Assembly: GCF_001305595.1 (NCBI RefSeq)
Contig: NZ_CP012401.1
Coordinates: 1,107,501-1,171,500 of the forward strand
Origin: Azospirillum thiophilum
GTDB lineage: Bacteria > Pseudomonadota > Alphaproteobacteria > Azospirillales > Azospirillaceae
Length of the DNA: 64,000 nucleotides
Reading direction: 5' to 3'
Shown: piece after piece, positions 57,480-64,000 of the stretch
Numbering within the stretch: position 1 is the first letter of the stretch
Layout: each line of letters starts with the position of its first letter
Notes under the pieces: generated by a model
Told to the model about the DNA's origin: nothing
The model's database searches: none
What the model saw: only the letters and a program-made list of their open reading frames with translations
Translations under genes and position numbers: made by a program

Positions 57480-58571
57480 ATGCGGATCGACGGAACGGCT
57501 TATCGCACCATCTGGCCGGAGGCGGACGGCATCCTCACCGTCATCGACCAGACCCGTCTGCCGCATGAGTTCGCCCTGGTCCGGCTGACGAACCTGAATG
57601 AGGCCGCCCACGCCATCCGGGCCATGCTGGTGCGCGGCGCGCCGTTGATCGGCGCAACGGCGGCCTATGGCGTGGCGCTGGCGCTGCGCGCCGATGCAAG
57701 CGATGCCGGGCTGGAGCGCGCCTGCATCACGCTGCTGGAGACCCGGCCGACCGCGGTCAACCTGCGCTGGGCGCTGGAGCGGATGCGCGCCCGTCTGGCG
57801 CCGCTCCCCGAGTCGCAGCGCCTCGCCGCAGCCGATGCGGAGGCGGCATCCATAGCCGACGAGGATGTGGCGATCAACCGTGCCATCGGTGGCCATGGCG
57901 CCGCCCTGATCCATGCCGCGGCCGGGCGGAAGGCGCCGGGCGGGCCGGTCAATGTGCTGACCCACTGCAATGCCGGCTGGCTCGCCACAGTCGATTGGGG
58001 GACTGCGCTGGCGCCGGTCTACGCCGCCTTCGAGCAGGGCATTCCGCTGCATGTCTGGGTGGACGAGACGCGGCCACGCAATCAGGGCGCCAGCCTGACC
58101 GCCTGGGAGCTGAAACAGCATGGCGTTCCCCATACCGTCATCGCCGACAATGTCGGTGGTCATCTGATGCAGCACGGCAAGGTCGACCTGTGCATCGTCG
58201 GCACCGACCGCACCACCGCGGCCGGCGATGTCTGCAACAAGATCGGCACCTATCTGAAGGCGCTGGCGGCGCATGACAACGGCGTGCCCTTCTATGTCGG
58301 GTTGCCGTCGCCGACCATCGACTGGACCATCGCCGATGGCTTGCGCAACATCCCGATCGAGGAGCGCGACGGCCGCGAGGTCAGCGAGTTGACCGGCCGC
58401 ACCGCCGACGGCCGGATCGAGACGGTGCGCGTCACTCCCGACGGCAGTCCGGTCGCCAATTACGCCTTCGACGTCACGCCGGCCCGGCTGGTGACCGGCC
58501 TGATCACTGAACGCGGGGTTTGCGCGGCGACACGGGAAGGACTGCTGGGGCTGTTTCCGGAGCGGGCCTGA
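57480..58571 (+). CDS. mtnA: S-methyl-5-thioribose-1-phosphate isomerase
   Basis: 363-residue aldose-ketose isomerase of the methionine salvage pathway, converting methylthioribose-1-P to methylthioribulose-1-P. The catalytic cysteine is C163 in [11 protein letters not shown] and the acid is D243 in [41 protein letters not shown] is a conserved loop. GGAGG precedes the ATG at 57480. Other salvage genes are not in the window. Confidence 0.95.
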   Translation: MRIDGTAYRTIWPEADGILTVIDQTRLPHEFALVRLTNLNEAAHAIRAMLVRGAPLIGATAAYGVALALRADASDAGLERACITLLETRPTAVNLRWALERMRARLAPLPESQRLAAADAEAASIADEDVAINRAIGGHGAALIHAAAGRKAPGGPVNVLTHCNAGWLATVDWGTALAPVYAAFEQGIPLHVWVDETRPRNQGASLTAWELKQHGVPHTVIADNVGGHLMQHGKVDLCIVGTDRTTAAGDVCNKIGTYLKALAAHDNGVPFYVGLPSPTIDWTIADGLRNIPIEERDGREVSELTGRTADGRIETVRVTPDGSPVANYAFDVTPARLVTGLITERGVCAATREGLLGLFPERA

Positions 58572-58587
58572 CGGTAGGGCCCCCTGT

Positions 58588-58794
58588 TCAGCGGCGGCGG
58601 TCGGACATGAGCCGCCGCCACAGCGGCTGCGGCGTTCCTTCGGCATTCTTCGCGTCCAACCATTGGTCGGCCAATTCGCGGACCTGCCAGTCGCCGAGGA
58701 AGCGGTCACAGTCGATGGCGGTATAAAGCCGCACGCGCTTTTTCCCCAGCCGTTCGAAATAAGCCAGCGTTCTTTGGCGGTCGATGTCTTCCAT
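58588..58794 (-). CDS. small unknown protein
   Basis: 68 residues from the ATG at 58794 (a TTG at 58803 would add three). It is soluble and charged: MEDIDRQRTLAYFERLGKKRVRLYTAIDCDRFLGDWQVRELADQWLDAK. The DxxR/WxxR spacing suggests a small helical domain. It converges on mtnA with 16 bp between stops. No family is recognised, but composition and amino-acid balance look like coding. Confidence 0.55.
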   Translation of the reverse strand: MEDIDRQRTLAYFERLGKKRVRLYTAIDCDRFLGDWQVRELADQWLDAKNAEGTPQPLWRRLMSDRRR

Positions 58795-58932
58795 AGGCCC
58801 CAATGAAGCGGAGATTGTGGACCGACATATACCATATGTTGGCCTGCGTTCCGGATATTGGAAGACCCATGCCGCCTGCGCAACTGTTCCTTCGTCGGGA
58901 TTCCATCCCCCGGAAGGGGAGGGGACTCATCT

Positions 58933-59223
58933 CTATCGATGTTTGATGTCGAGACGGCCGGTGCGGATCACGACGTCTGACAGGGGAATGCCGGCCCGGG
59001 CTGCCGCGCGCTCCAGCGAACAGCGGTCCGGCCAGTACAGTCGGCCCTCGACCTCGGTCAATGCGCCCTGACGCTTGATGACCCAAATGCGGCTGAACGC
59101 CATTTCAACGATCCGCCCCATGGGCAAGCCGGATGAGGGTGGACGGTTCCCTTCCGGATCACGGTCTCCCGATTCTGATCCGGAAAGAGTGGCGAAGGAA
59201 AGGGGCTTTTCCGATACCGTCAT
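58933..59223 (-). CDS. small unknown protein
   Basis: 96 residues with GAGGAAAG a few bases before the ATG at 59223. The N-terminal ~35 residues are Ser/Gly/Pro-rich; the rest (RIVEMAFSRIWVIKRQGALTEVEGRLYWPDRCSLERAAARAGIPLSDVVIRT) looks like a folded, partly beta domain. No signal peptide and no family recognised. It lies upstream of the 68-residue gene on the same strand. Confidence 0.55.
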   Translation of the reverse strand: MTVSEKPLSFATLSGSESGDRDPEGNRPPSSGLPMGRIVEMAFSRIWVIKRQGALTEVEGRLYWPDRCSLERAAARAGIPLSDVVIRTGRLDIKHR

Positions 59224-59564
59224 CTCTGTCTTTCCTCGGATCGGGATTTGACTGCTGAATGGCAGCGTGCCCGCGGCAGTAGCCGATATTTTTTCCCTGG
59301 CATCGACGCTTTGGGAGGCGAGGAAACGTACTAACCAAGCCGCCGCTGAATTTCATTCAGAAATTTGCAATTATTTGTTATTCGCCGGATACAATTGGCC
59401 TGGTCTTCCCAATGATTTTGTAACCATAAATGAAATGTGGATATGGGGTTTGGCTTCATCCGGGGAAACCTTGGCAAGTCGGTGCTGTTGTTCTCTGCGT
59501 CTAGGCCGAGAGCCGACAAAGGCATCGGCTGCCGCAATGCCGATCACGACGATGGAGGAACCCG
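59224..59564. other. 341-bp AT-richer intergenic region
   Basis: Separates two divergent small genes. It holds an AT-rich tract (about 59340-59450) likely to contain promoters. GGAAAC-17 bp-GTTGTT near 59463-59491 weakly resembles an alphaproteobacterial EcfG (general stress) promoter for the downstream gene. No gene was seen. Confidence 0.4.
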
Positions 59565-59798
59565 ATGGACACCGACAAACCGAAGGCCGACAAACCGAAG
59601 AACGAGGGAGAGGGCAATCGGACAGCCGACGCGCAATACCGCCGCGGCGTGGCCGACCACGTCAAGAATCACGACGTCCAGGGTGACGCCGCCCGTGCCC
59701 GTGAAGCGGTCGACGGGCCGGAAGGCGAAGAGCTGCGCAAGGCCGAAGAAGCCGGCAAGAGCCACGCCAAGGGCGAGGATCCGCAACTGAAGCGCTGA
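59565..59798 (+). CDS. small hydrophilic protein, function unknown
   Basis: 77 residues, very hydrophilic (Lys, Asp, Glu, Arg, Ala) with no hydrophobic core: MDTDKPKADKPKNEGEGNR...AQYRRGVADHVKNHDVQGDAARAREAVDGPEGEELRKAEEAGK. GGAGGAA precedes the ATG at 59565. The composition resembles intrinsically disordered stress-associated proteins. It is followed by the 66-bp inverted repeat and the lipoprotein gene. Confidence 0.72.
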   Translation: MDTDKPKADKPKNEGEGNRTADAQYRRGVADHVKNHDVQGDAARAREAVDGPEGEELRKAEEAGKSHAKGEDPQLKR

Positions 59799-59892
59799 GC
59801 CCGTCGTTCGTGCAGGCGCGAAGGGAGGCGGTTGTGGGCATCCGAGGGGGCGATACCCCGAAATTGTCACTGCAGCATTCCGCACCGATCCC

Positions 59893-59958
59893 CAAACATA
59901 GGCGTGGCCGCCGGAGGCATCCTTTGGACGGAGCCTCCGGCGGCCACGCCTATGTTTG
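59893..59958. repeat. 66-bp inverted repeat with perfect 26-bp arms
   Basis: Arms at 59893-59918 and 59933-59958 are exact reverse complements (26 bp) around the 14-nt loop 59919-59932. It ends 13 bp before the lipoprotein ATG, next to its AAGGAAGAG ribosome site. No T-run follows, so it is not a standard terminator. Confidence 0.85.
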
Positions 59959-59971
59959 AAGGAAGAGACCG

Positions 59972-60223
59972 ATGAAGACCACCATGCGGATACACACGGC
60001 CGGGGCGATGGCACTGCTGATCGGTGCGACGCTGCTCGGCGGCTGTTCGAACATGAACCATCGCGAGAACCGCGCCCTCACAGGCGGTGCGATCGGTGCG
60101 GCCGGCGGAGCCGCCATCGGTGCGGTCACCGGCGGCAGTGCGATCTATGGCGGCCTGCTCGGCGGTGCGGCTGGTGCGGCCGTCGGCGCCCTGACGGCGG
60201 ATGAGGGAAGGCATCGCAGGTGA
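59972..60223 (+). CDS. glycine-zipper (YMGG-like) lipoprotein
   Basis: 83-residue outer-membrane-type lipoprotein. The signal ends in the lipobox LLGGC (cysteine at 25). The mature part has glycine-zipper repeats, GGAIGAAGGAAIGAVTGG and GGLLGGAAGAAVGAL, which pack as membrane-associated helices. Such proteins affect envelope integrity under stress. AAGGAAGAG precedes the ATG. A long hairpin lies immediately upstream of the ribosome site. Confidence 0.88.
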   Translation: MKTTMRIHTAGAMALLIGATLLGGCSNMNHRENRALTGGAIGAAGGAAIGAVTGGSAIYGGLLGGAAGAAVGALTADEGRHRR

Positions 60224-60241
60224 GGGGAGGTGACGGGATGA

Positions 60242-61003
60242 TCACTCCTCCTCGTCGTCCTCGAACTGGTCGAGACTGAGGGAACGGACTTCCGTACTGG
60301 GGGAGGGCGCGGGTGTGGCCGGGCGCGGAGCCGCGGACGGGGATGGGCGGCCGGCGGCGCGGCCGGGCGGCAGATGGGCGTTGGGACCCTTGAGGGGGCT
60401 GTTGACCGTGCCGCGCGGGCCGATGCTGGGTTCGTCGCCGAAGTCGGGCAGGGGTGGGATGCGGTCCATCACCCGGCGGATCAATCCGGTGATGCGGTCG
60501 GCCTCGGCGCGCAACGCCTGCCCGCGCTCCCCTTCATAGAGCGGATCGTCGAGAAACTTGCGGATTTCCAGCACGCCGCGCAACTCCACCCCGCACATCT
60601 CATTGGTCCCGATGGGCAGGGCCTTCACCCGCGCGAAGCTGGCGAAGAAGGCGGCGCTGCCCTCCACGAACTGGACCACCATGCGGGCATGCAGACGCTC
60701 CAACGCGGTGGTCATCGGGCCGATCAGGTCCTCCAACTCCTCCGGCGCGGCGTCCAGCCGCTCCTGCGCCAGGGCGGCGAGCGCGAAGAAGTCGCGCACC
60801 CGCCGGCTGAAGCGGCGGTAGCGGGCCAGCCCGCCGACCGATACCCGTTCGCGCGCCGCCTGGGCCAGCTCCGCCGACTGCTTCAGCATGGCGTCGAGCC
60901 GCATCAGCAGCGTCGCGATCTCGCGCTGGCGCTGGGCCGCGCTGCGGCCGGGCGAGGGCGCCGGCGGGGCGGCCGGGCGGCGGGGTGGATTGGAACGCAT
61001 CAT
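60242..61003 (-). CDS. unknown protein with acidic tail
   Basis: 253 residues. The N-terminus is basic and Pro/Ala-rich, followed by a long helical part (about 25-170: QRQREIATLLMRLDAMLKQSAELAQAARERV... RRVRDFFALAALAQERLDAAPEELEDLIGPMTTALERLHARM) and a Pro/Ala-rich linker ending in an acidic tail, LDQFEDDEEE. The fold suggests a coiled-coil or helical bundle protein with a disordered tail. No family is recognised. It is cotranscribed in orientation with the protease upstream (62-bp gap). Confidence 0.75.
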   Translation of the reverse strand: MMRSNPPRRPAAPPAPSPGRSAAQRQREIATLLMRLDAMLKQSAELAQAARERVSVGGLARYRRFSRRVRDFFALAALAQERLDAAPEELEDLIGPMTTALERLHARMVVQFVEGSAAFFASFARVKALPIGTNEMCGVELRGVLEIRKFLDDPLYEGERGQALRAEADRITGLIRRVMDRIPPLPDFGDEPSIGPRGTVNSPLKGPNAHLPPGRAAGRPSPSAAPRPATPAPSPSTEVRSLSLDQFEDDEEE

Positions 61004-61064
61004 GCCGGTACGGGGTGGCTCCTCAACGGGTCGCGCCTCAGCGCTTGATACAGCAACTCGCGCC

Positions 61065-62183
61065 TCAGCGCTCGGTGCGGACGGTGACCGACTTTTGCCC
61101 GCCGCTGCGCACCACCGTCAACTGCACCGGCGTGCCGACGCGCAGAAGGCCGATGCGGTTGCGGAAGTCCGTGGCGCTGCGGATGGGCCGGCCGTCGACC
61201 GCGACCACCACGTCGCCGCTGCGCAGGCCGCCGTTGTCGGCGGGCGACCCGCGCTCGATCTTGGCGATCAGGGCGCCCTCGTCGCCCTTCAGGCTCATGC
61301 TTTCGGCCAGGTCGGGCGTCAGATCCTGGATGGCGACGCCCAACCGGCCGCGCCGAACCTCGCCGAACTCGCGCAATTGCTCCATCACCGAGCGGACGAT
61401 GGTGACCGGCACGGCGAAACCGATGCCGACCGACCCGCCGGCCGGGCCGATGATGGCGGTGTTGATGCCGATCAGCTCGCCCTGGAAATTGACCAGCGCG
61501 CCGCCGGAGTTACCGGGGTTGATCGAGGCATCGGTCTGGATGAAGTCCTCATACCCCTCGATCTTCAGCCCGCTGCGGCCGAGCGCCGAGACGATGCCCG
61601 AGGTCACCGTCTGCCCCAGGCCGAAGGGATTGCCGATGGCGACGACAAAGTCGCCGACCTGCGAGCGGTCCGAGTCGCCGAGCTGCAGGGCGGTCAGCCC
61701 GTCGGCCTTGATCTGCAGCAGCGCGATGTCGGTGGCGGCGTCGCGGCCGATCAGCTTGGCGCGCAGGCGGCGGCGGTCCTTCAGCGTGACCGCGATCTCC
61801 TGCGCATTCTCCACCACATGGCTGTTGGTGACGACATAGCCGTTGCGGGCGTCGACGATCACGCCCGACCCGGCGCTGACCTGCGGGCGGCCCTGCGGCA
61901 TCTGATCCGGCAGGTTGAAGAAGCGGCGGAAGAAGGGGTCGCGCAGCAGCGGGTTCTCGGCCTGCGGCGCCTGGCTCAGCACCGAGATGTTCACCACCGC
62001 CGGGGTCACCTGCTCCAGCATCGGGGCGATGGTGCCGCCGCTCACCGCACCCAGCGGCAGCGCCGCCGCCGCCGGCGACGCGCCCAGGCCCGGCAGCGGG
62101 GCGGACGGCAGCAGCGCGCCGCCGGTCAGCGCCGCCAGCCCGACAACCGCCGCAAACATCACCGGGCGCACCACCGACTTCAT
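61065..62183 (-). CDS. DegP/DegQ-type periplasmic serine protease with one PDZ domain
   Basis: 372-residue HtrA-family protease that degrades misfolded periplasmic proteins. A signal or anchor segment at about 8-40 (ALTGGALLPSAPLPGLGA) is followed by a trypsin-like domain with the triad H122 (TNSHVV), D152 (TDIALL) and S226 (GNSGGAL). One PDZ domain follows (GLRSGDVVVAVDGRPIRSATDFRNRI), whereas DegP and DegQ have two, so it resembles DegS/HtrA-like forms. The ATG at 62183 is chosen; a longer frame from 62288 would not start with a signal peptide. Confidence 0.92.
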   Translation of the reverse strand: MKSVVRPVMFAAVVGLAALTGGALLPSAPLPGLGASPAAAALPLGAVSGGTIAPMLEQVTPAVVNISVLSQAPQAENPLLRDPFFRRFFNLPDQMPQGRPQVSAGSGVIVDARNGYVVTNSHVVENAQEIAVTLKDRRRLRAKLIGRDAATDIALLQIKADGLTALQLGDSDRSQVGDFVVAIGNPFGLGQTVTSGIVSALGRSGLKIEGYEDFIQTDASINPGNSGGALVNFQGELIGINTAIIGPAGGSVGIGFAVPVTIVRSVMEQLREFGEVRRGRLGVAIQDLTPDLAESMSLKGDEGALIAKIERGSPADNGGLRSGDVVVAVDGRPIRSATDFRNRIGLLRVGTPVQLTVVRSGGQKSVTVRTER

Positions 62184-62440
62184 GGAGTCTTCCTTTCTTG
62201 AGGGGGGAGTTTCTTCGAGTCGCTTCGTCGACCGGGCTGATTTGGGACAAAAGCGGAGGCGGTTCAAGCCTGCCCGGCGTTCCCCCATTCCGAAGCCCTC
62301 AGCCCGTGAACCCAGGTCGCGATATGATAGCCTGATGGTGGCGGAAACTCCCGGTAAAGAAATTCAGTGCTATAGGACAGGACCGGGACGGGCTTCGGGC
62401 ATGCCGGGGACGCGCGGTCGATTGAAACGGGTTGGGCGCT

Positions 62441-63442
62441 ATGAGCGGCGGGTCACTGCTCGAACTGACCGAGCAAGAGTATCTGCAGATGGAGGAAGCC
62501 CTGTCGCAGACCGCGCGGGGGCGCGCCTTCCTGCGCATGCGCGACCGGCGCTGTCGTGTCGTCGCCTCCGACGATTTCCACCGGCTGGTCGGCCAGCTGG
62601 AAACCCAGGTGAACCGCCTGGGCGGGGCATCTCCCGGCGCATTCACCGCCTTCGGTCCGGGCGAGGATCCCCGCATCCAGCAGGAACTGACAGCCATCAC
62701 CCAGGTGGTGCGCGAGGCCCGCAGCGACATCGCCGCGCTGAAGGCGACCGACACCGGATCGAACCGGATCGAAGCGGCGACCGGCGAACTGGACGAGATC
62801 GTTGCGGCCACCGAGCGCGCGACCACCGATATCCTGAACGCGACGGAGAAGATCCAGGAAATCACCATGTCGATGCCGCGGGACGACGCCGATCTGGCCG
62901 AACGGATCGATGCGATCGAGGCGTGGTGCATCGAGATCATGACCTCCTGTTCCTTCCAGGACATCACCGGCCAGCGCACCACCAAGGTCGTCAACACGCT
63001 GCGCTACATCGAAGAGCGCGTTAACACGATGATCGAGATCTGGGGTGTCGACAGGCTGTCCGTTGCCGCCGACCACCACGCGTCGGGCGATGTCGCCTCG
63101 CACCGCAAGATGGGGGACACCCGCCCCGACGCCCATCTCCTGAACGGTCCGCAACTGGGCGGGCCGGAGGTCAGCCAGGACGCCATCGACGCGCTGTTCG
63201 ACAGCATTCCCGACGTGGCCGAACGGGCGGAGCCGCTGCCGGCCGCCGTGGCACCGCCGCCTCCACCACCCCCCCCACCACCCCCCCTCCTCCCGTCGCG
63301 AAGCCGGCCTCGCCGCCCCCACCCCCGCCGCCCAAGGAGACGGGCGATGGCGGTGGCGGCGGTTCGATCTCCCAGGCCGACATCGACGCCTTGTTCGCGT
63401 GACCGGCAATGGCGCAAGACGGCAAATCCCGCATCCGCCTGA
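62441..63442 (+). CDS. cheZ: chemotaxis protein phosphatase CheZ, C-terminal frame broken in a poly-C tract
   Basis: CheZ-type phosphatase of the response regulator CheY-P. The helical core with the catalytic pair D174 and Q178 in CSFQDITGQRTTKVVNTL matches the family (E. coli D143/Q147 spacing). SQDAIDALFDS at 245-255 looks like a CheY-binding motif. From about residue 265 the frame runs through a C-rich stretch (63254-63292) into an unlikely Arg/Pro-rich tail ending at 63442. The alternate frame there instead gives an ordinary Pro/Gly-rich linker and SQADIDALFA, then stops at 63402, 6 bp before the next ATG. One base is probably missing in the tract, by error or slippage. Confidence 0.82.
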   Translation: MSGGSLLELTEQEYLQMEEALSQTARGRAFLRMRDRRCRVVASDDFHRLVGQLETQVNRLGGASPGAFTAFGPGEDPRIQQELTAITQVVREARSDIAALKATDTGSNRIEAATGELDEIVAATERATTDILNATEKIQEITMSMPRDDADLAERIDAIEAWCIEIMTSCSFQDITGQRTTKVVNTLRYIEERVNTMIEIWGVDRLSVAADHHASGDVASHRKMGDTRPDAHLLNGPQLGGPEVSQDAIDALFDSIPDVAERAEPLPAAVAPPPPPPPPPPPLLPSRSRPRRPHPRRPRRRAMAVAAVRSPRPTSTPCSRDRQWRKTANPASA

Positions 63443-64000
63443 CCCAGGACCAACTCGACCGAGTGTGCGAGCGCCATGTCCGATTCGCCGAGGGACGGCC
63501 GAACGGCGCCCGTGCCAATCTTCCCTTCTTCGACCTGTCGGGCCTGTCGCTGGCCGGCCGCAACCTGACGGGAGCCCACTTGGCCGGCGCCATCCTGCGC
63601 GACGCCGACCTGCGTGGCGCGGTGCTGGACCATGCCGACCTCTATGGCGCCGATCTGCGTGGGGCCGACCTGTCGGAAGCGCGGCTGTTCCGGACCGACA
63701 TGCGCGGCGCCAACGTGCGCGGCGCCCGGTTGGACGGTGCCGTCATGGTCGAGGTGGACCTGCGCGACGGCAGCATGGTCAACCGCAACAGTGTCGGCGA
63801 ACTGAAGGTGGTCGGCTTCGACCCCGGCCCGGCCGACATGGCGTCCGCGCGGCTGACCAACGCCGACATGGCCCGGGCCAAGCTGTCCGGTAGCTTCGCC
63901 CGGGCGGCCGATTTCACCAACACGCGGCTGGCCGGCGCCCGGCTTGACCGCACCGACCTGCGCGACGCCAACTTCTCCGGCGCCGACCTGCGCGGGGCCG
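63409..64000 (+). CDS. pentapeptide-repeat protein (partial)
   Basis: Runs off the right edge; at least 197 residues are visible. Tandem A(D/N)LxG-type pentapeptides appear from about residue 43 (LSLAGRNLTGAHLAGAILRDADLRGAVLDHADLYGADLRGADLSEARL and later ARLTNADMARAKL...), forming a right-handed beta helix. The repeat is interrupted near 125-140. The function is not predictable from the repeat. The ATG at 63409 follows the cheZ frame end by 6 bp, so the genes are probably cotranscribed. Confidence 0.87.
   Translation, partial: MAQDGKSRIRLTQDQLDRVCERHVRFAEGRPNGARANLPFFDLSGLSLAGRNLTGAHLAGAILRDADLRGAVLDHADLYGADLRGADLSEARLFRTDMRGANVRGARLDGAVMVEVDLRDGSMVNRNSVGELKVVGFDPGPADMASARLTNADMARAKLSGSFARAADFTNTRLAGARLDRTDLRDANFSGADLRGA

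Overview
The window is high-GC DNA, codes densely on both strands, and reads as a chromosomal segment of an alphaproteobacterium. The best fit is a member of the Azospirillum group (Rhodospirillales). This is inferred from gene content: dnaN-recF-gyrB, alphaproteobacterial addB-addA, tsaE-amgK-murU, a DUF4170 protein, CheZ, an OhrR-type regulator and HWE/HisKA_2-type signalling. No database search was possible.

Layout. 1-8 kb is a stress and regulation block. It holds an ABC-F ATPase divergent from a TetR regulator with a perfect palindrome between them, a response regulator/histidine kinase pair, a secreted alpha/beta hydrolase, a DipZ-like thiol-redox membrane protein, an OhrR-like MarR regulator, a tiny exported protein and a zeta-like glutathione transferase. 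Two near-identical operator-like sites probably tie the hydrolase and the transferase to the MarR regulator. 8-15 kb carries gyrB, recF and dnaN, with a large uncharacterised protein upstream. 15-28 kb carries a dehydratase/epimerase-like SDR, a TPR protein, trxA, addA-addB, then murU-amgK-tsaE (cell-wall sugar recycling and tRNA modification), an unknown protein and a flavin NADP reductase. 28-32 kb is a peptide ABC transporter (binding protein and two permeases, no ATPase gene). 32-35 kb has a paralogue of the uncharacterised protein from 13-15 kb, a xanthine phosphoribosyltransferase and two identical tRNA-Arg(ACG) genes in a duplicated promoter-gene-terminator unit.

35-41 kb has a branched-chain aminotransferase followed by a phage-derived island. 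The island comprises an S24/LexA-like regulator divergent from five genes: two unknowns, a T7-type portal/connector, a Bbp19-like protein and a scaffold-like protein. It has no terminase, capsid, tail, integrase or lysis genes. 41-50 kb has a c-di-GMP phosphodiesterase with a degenerate GGDEF site, a TPR/glycosyltransferase-like protein, DUF4170, three haem proteins (cytochrome b561, di-haem peroxidase, cytochrome c'), aspartate aminotransferase and a Mop molybdate-binding protein. 50-64 kb has an EF-G-like GTPase, a secreted Cache protein next to a chemoreceptor, Dps, a HisKA_2 kinase, mtnA, several small unknowns, a glycine-zipper lipoprotein, a DegP-type protease, CheZ with a frame break in a poly-C tract, and a pentapeptide-repeat protein cut by the window edge.

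The most interesting items are the two paralogous unknown proteins (13.3-15.1 and 31.9-33.5 kb), the reduced T7-like phage island with its own LexA-like switch, the paired OhrR-type operators, the poly-C frame break in cheZ, and a 26-bp perfect inverted repeat just upstream of a lipoprotein start codon.
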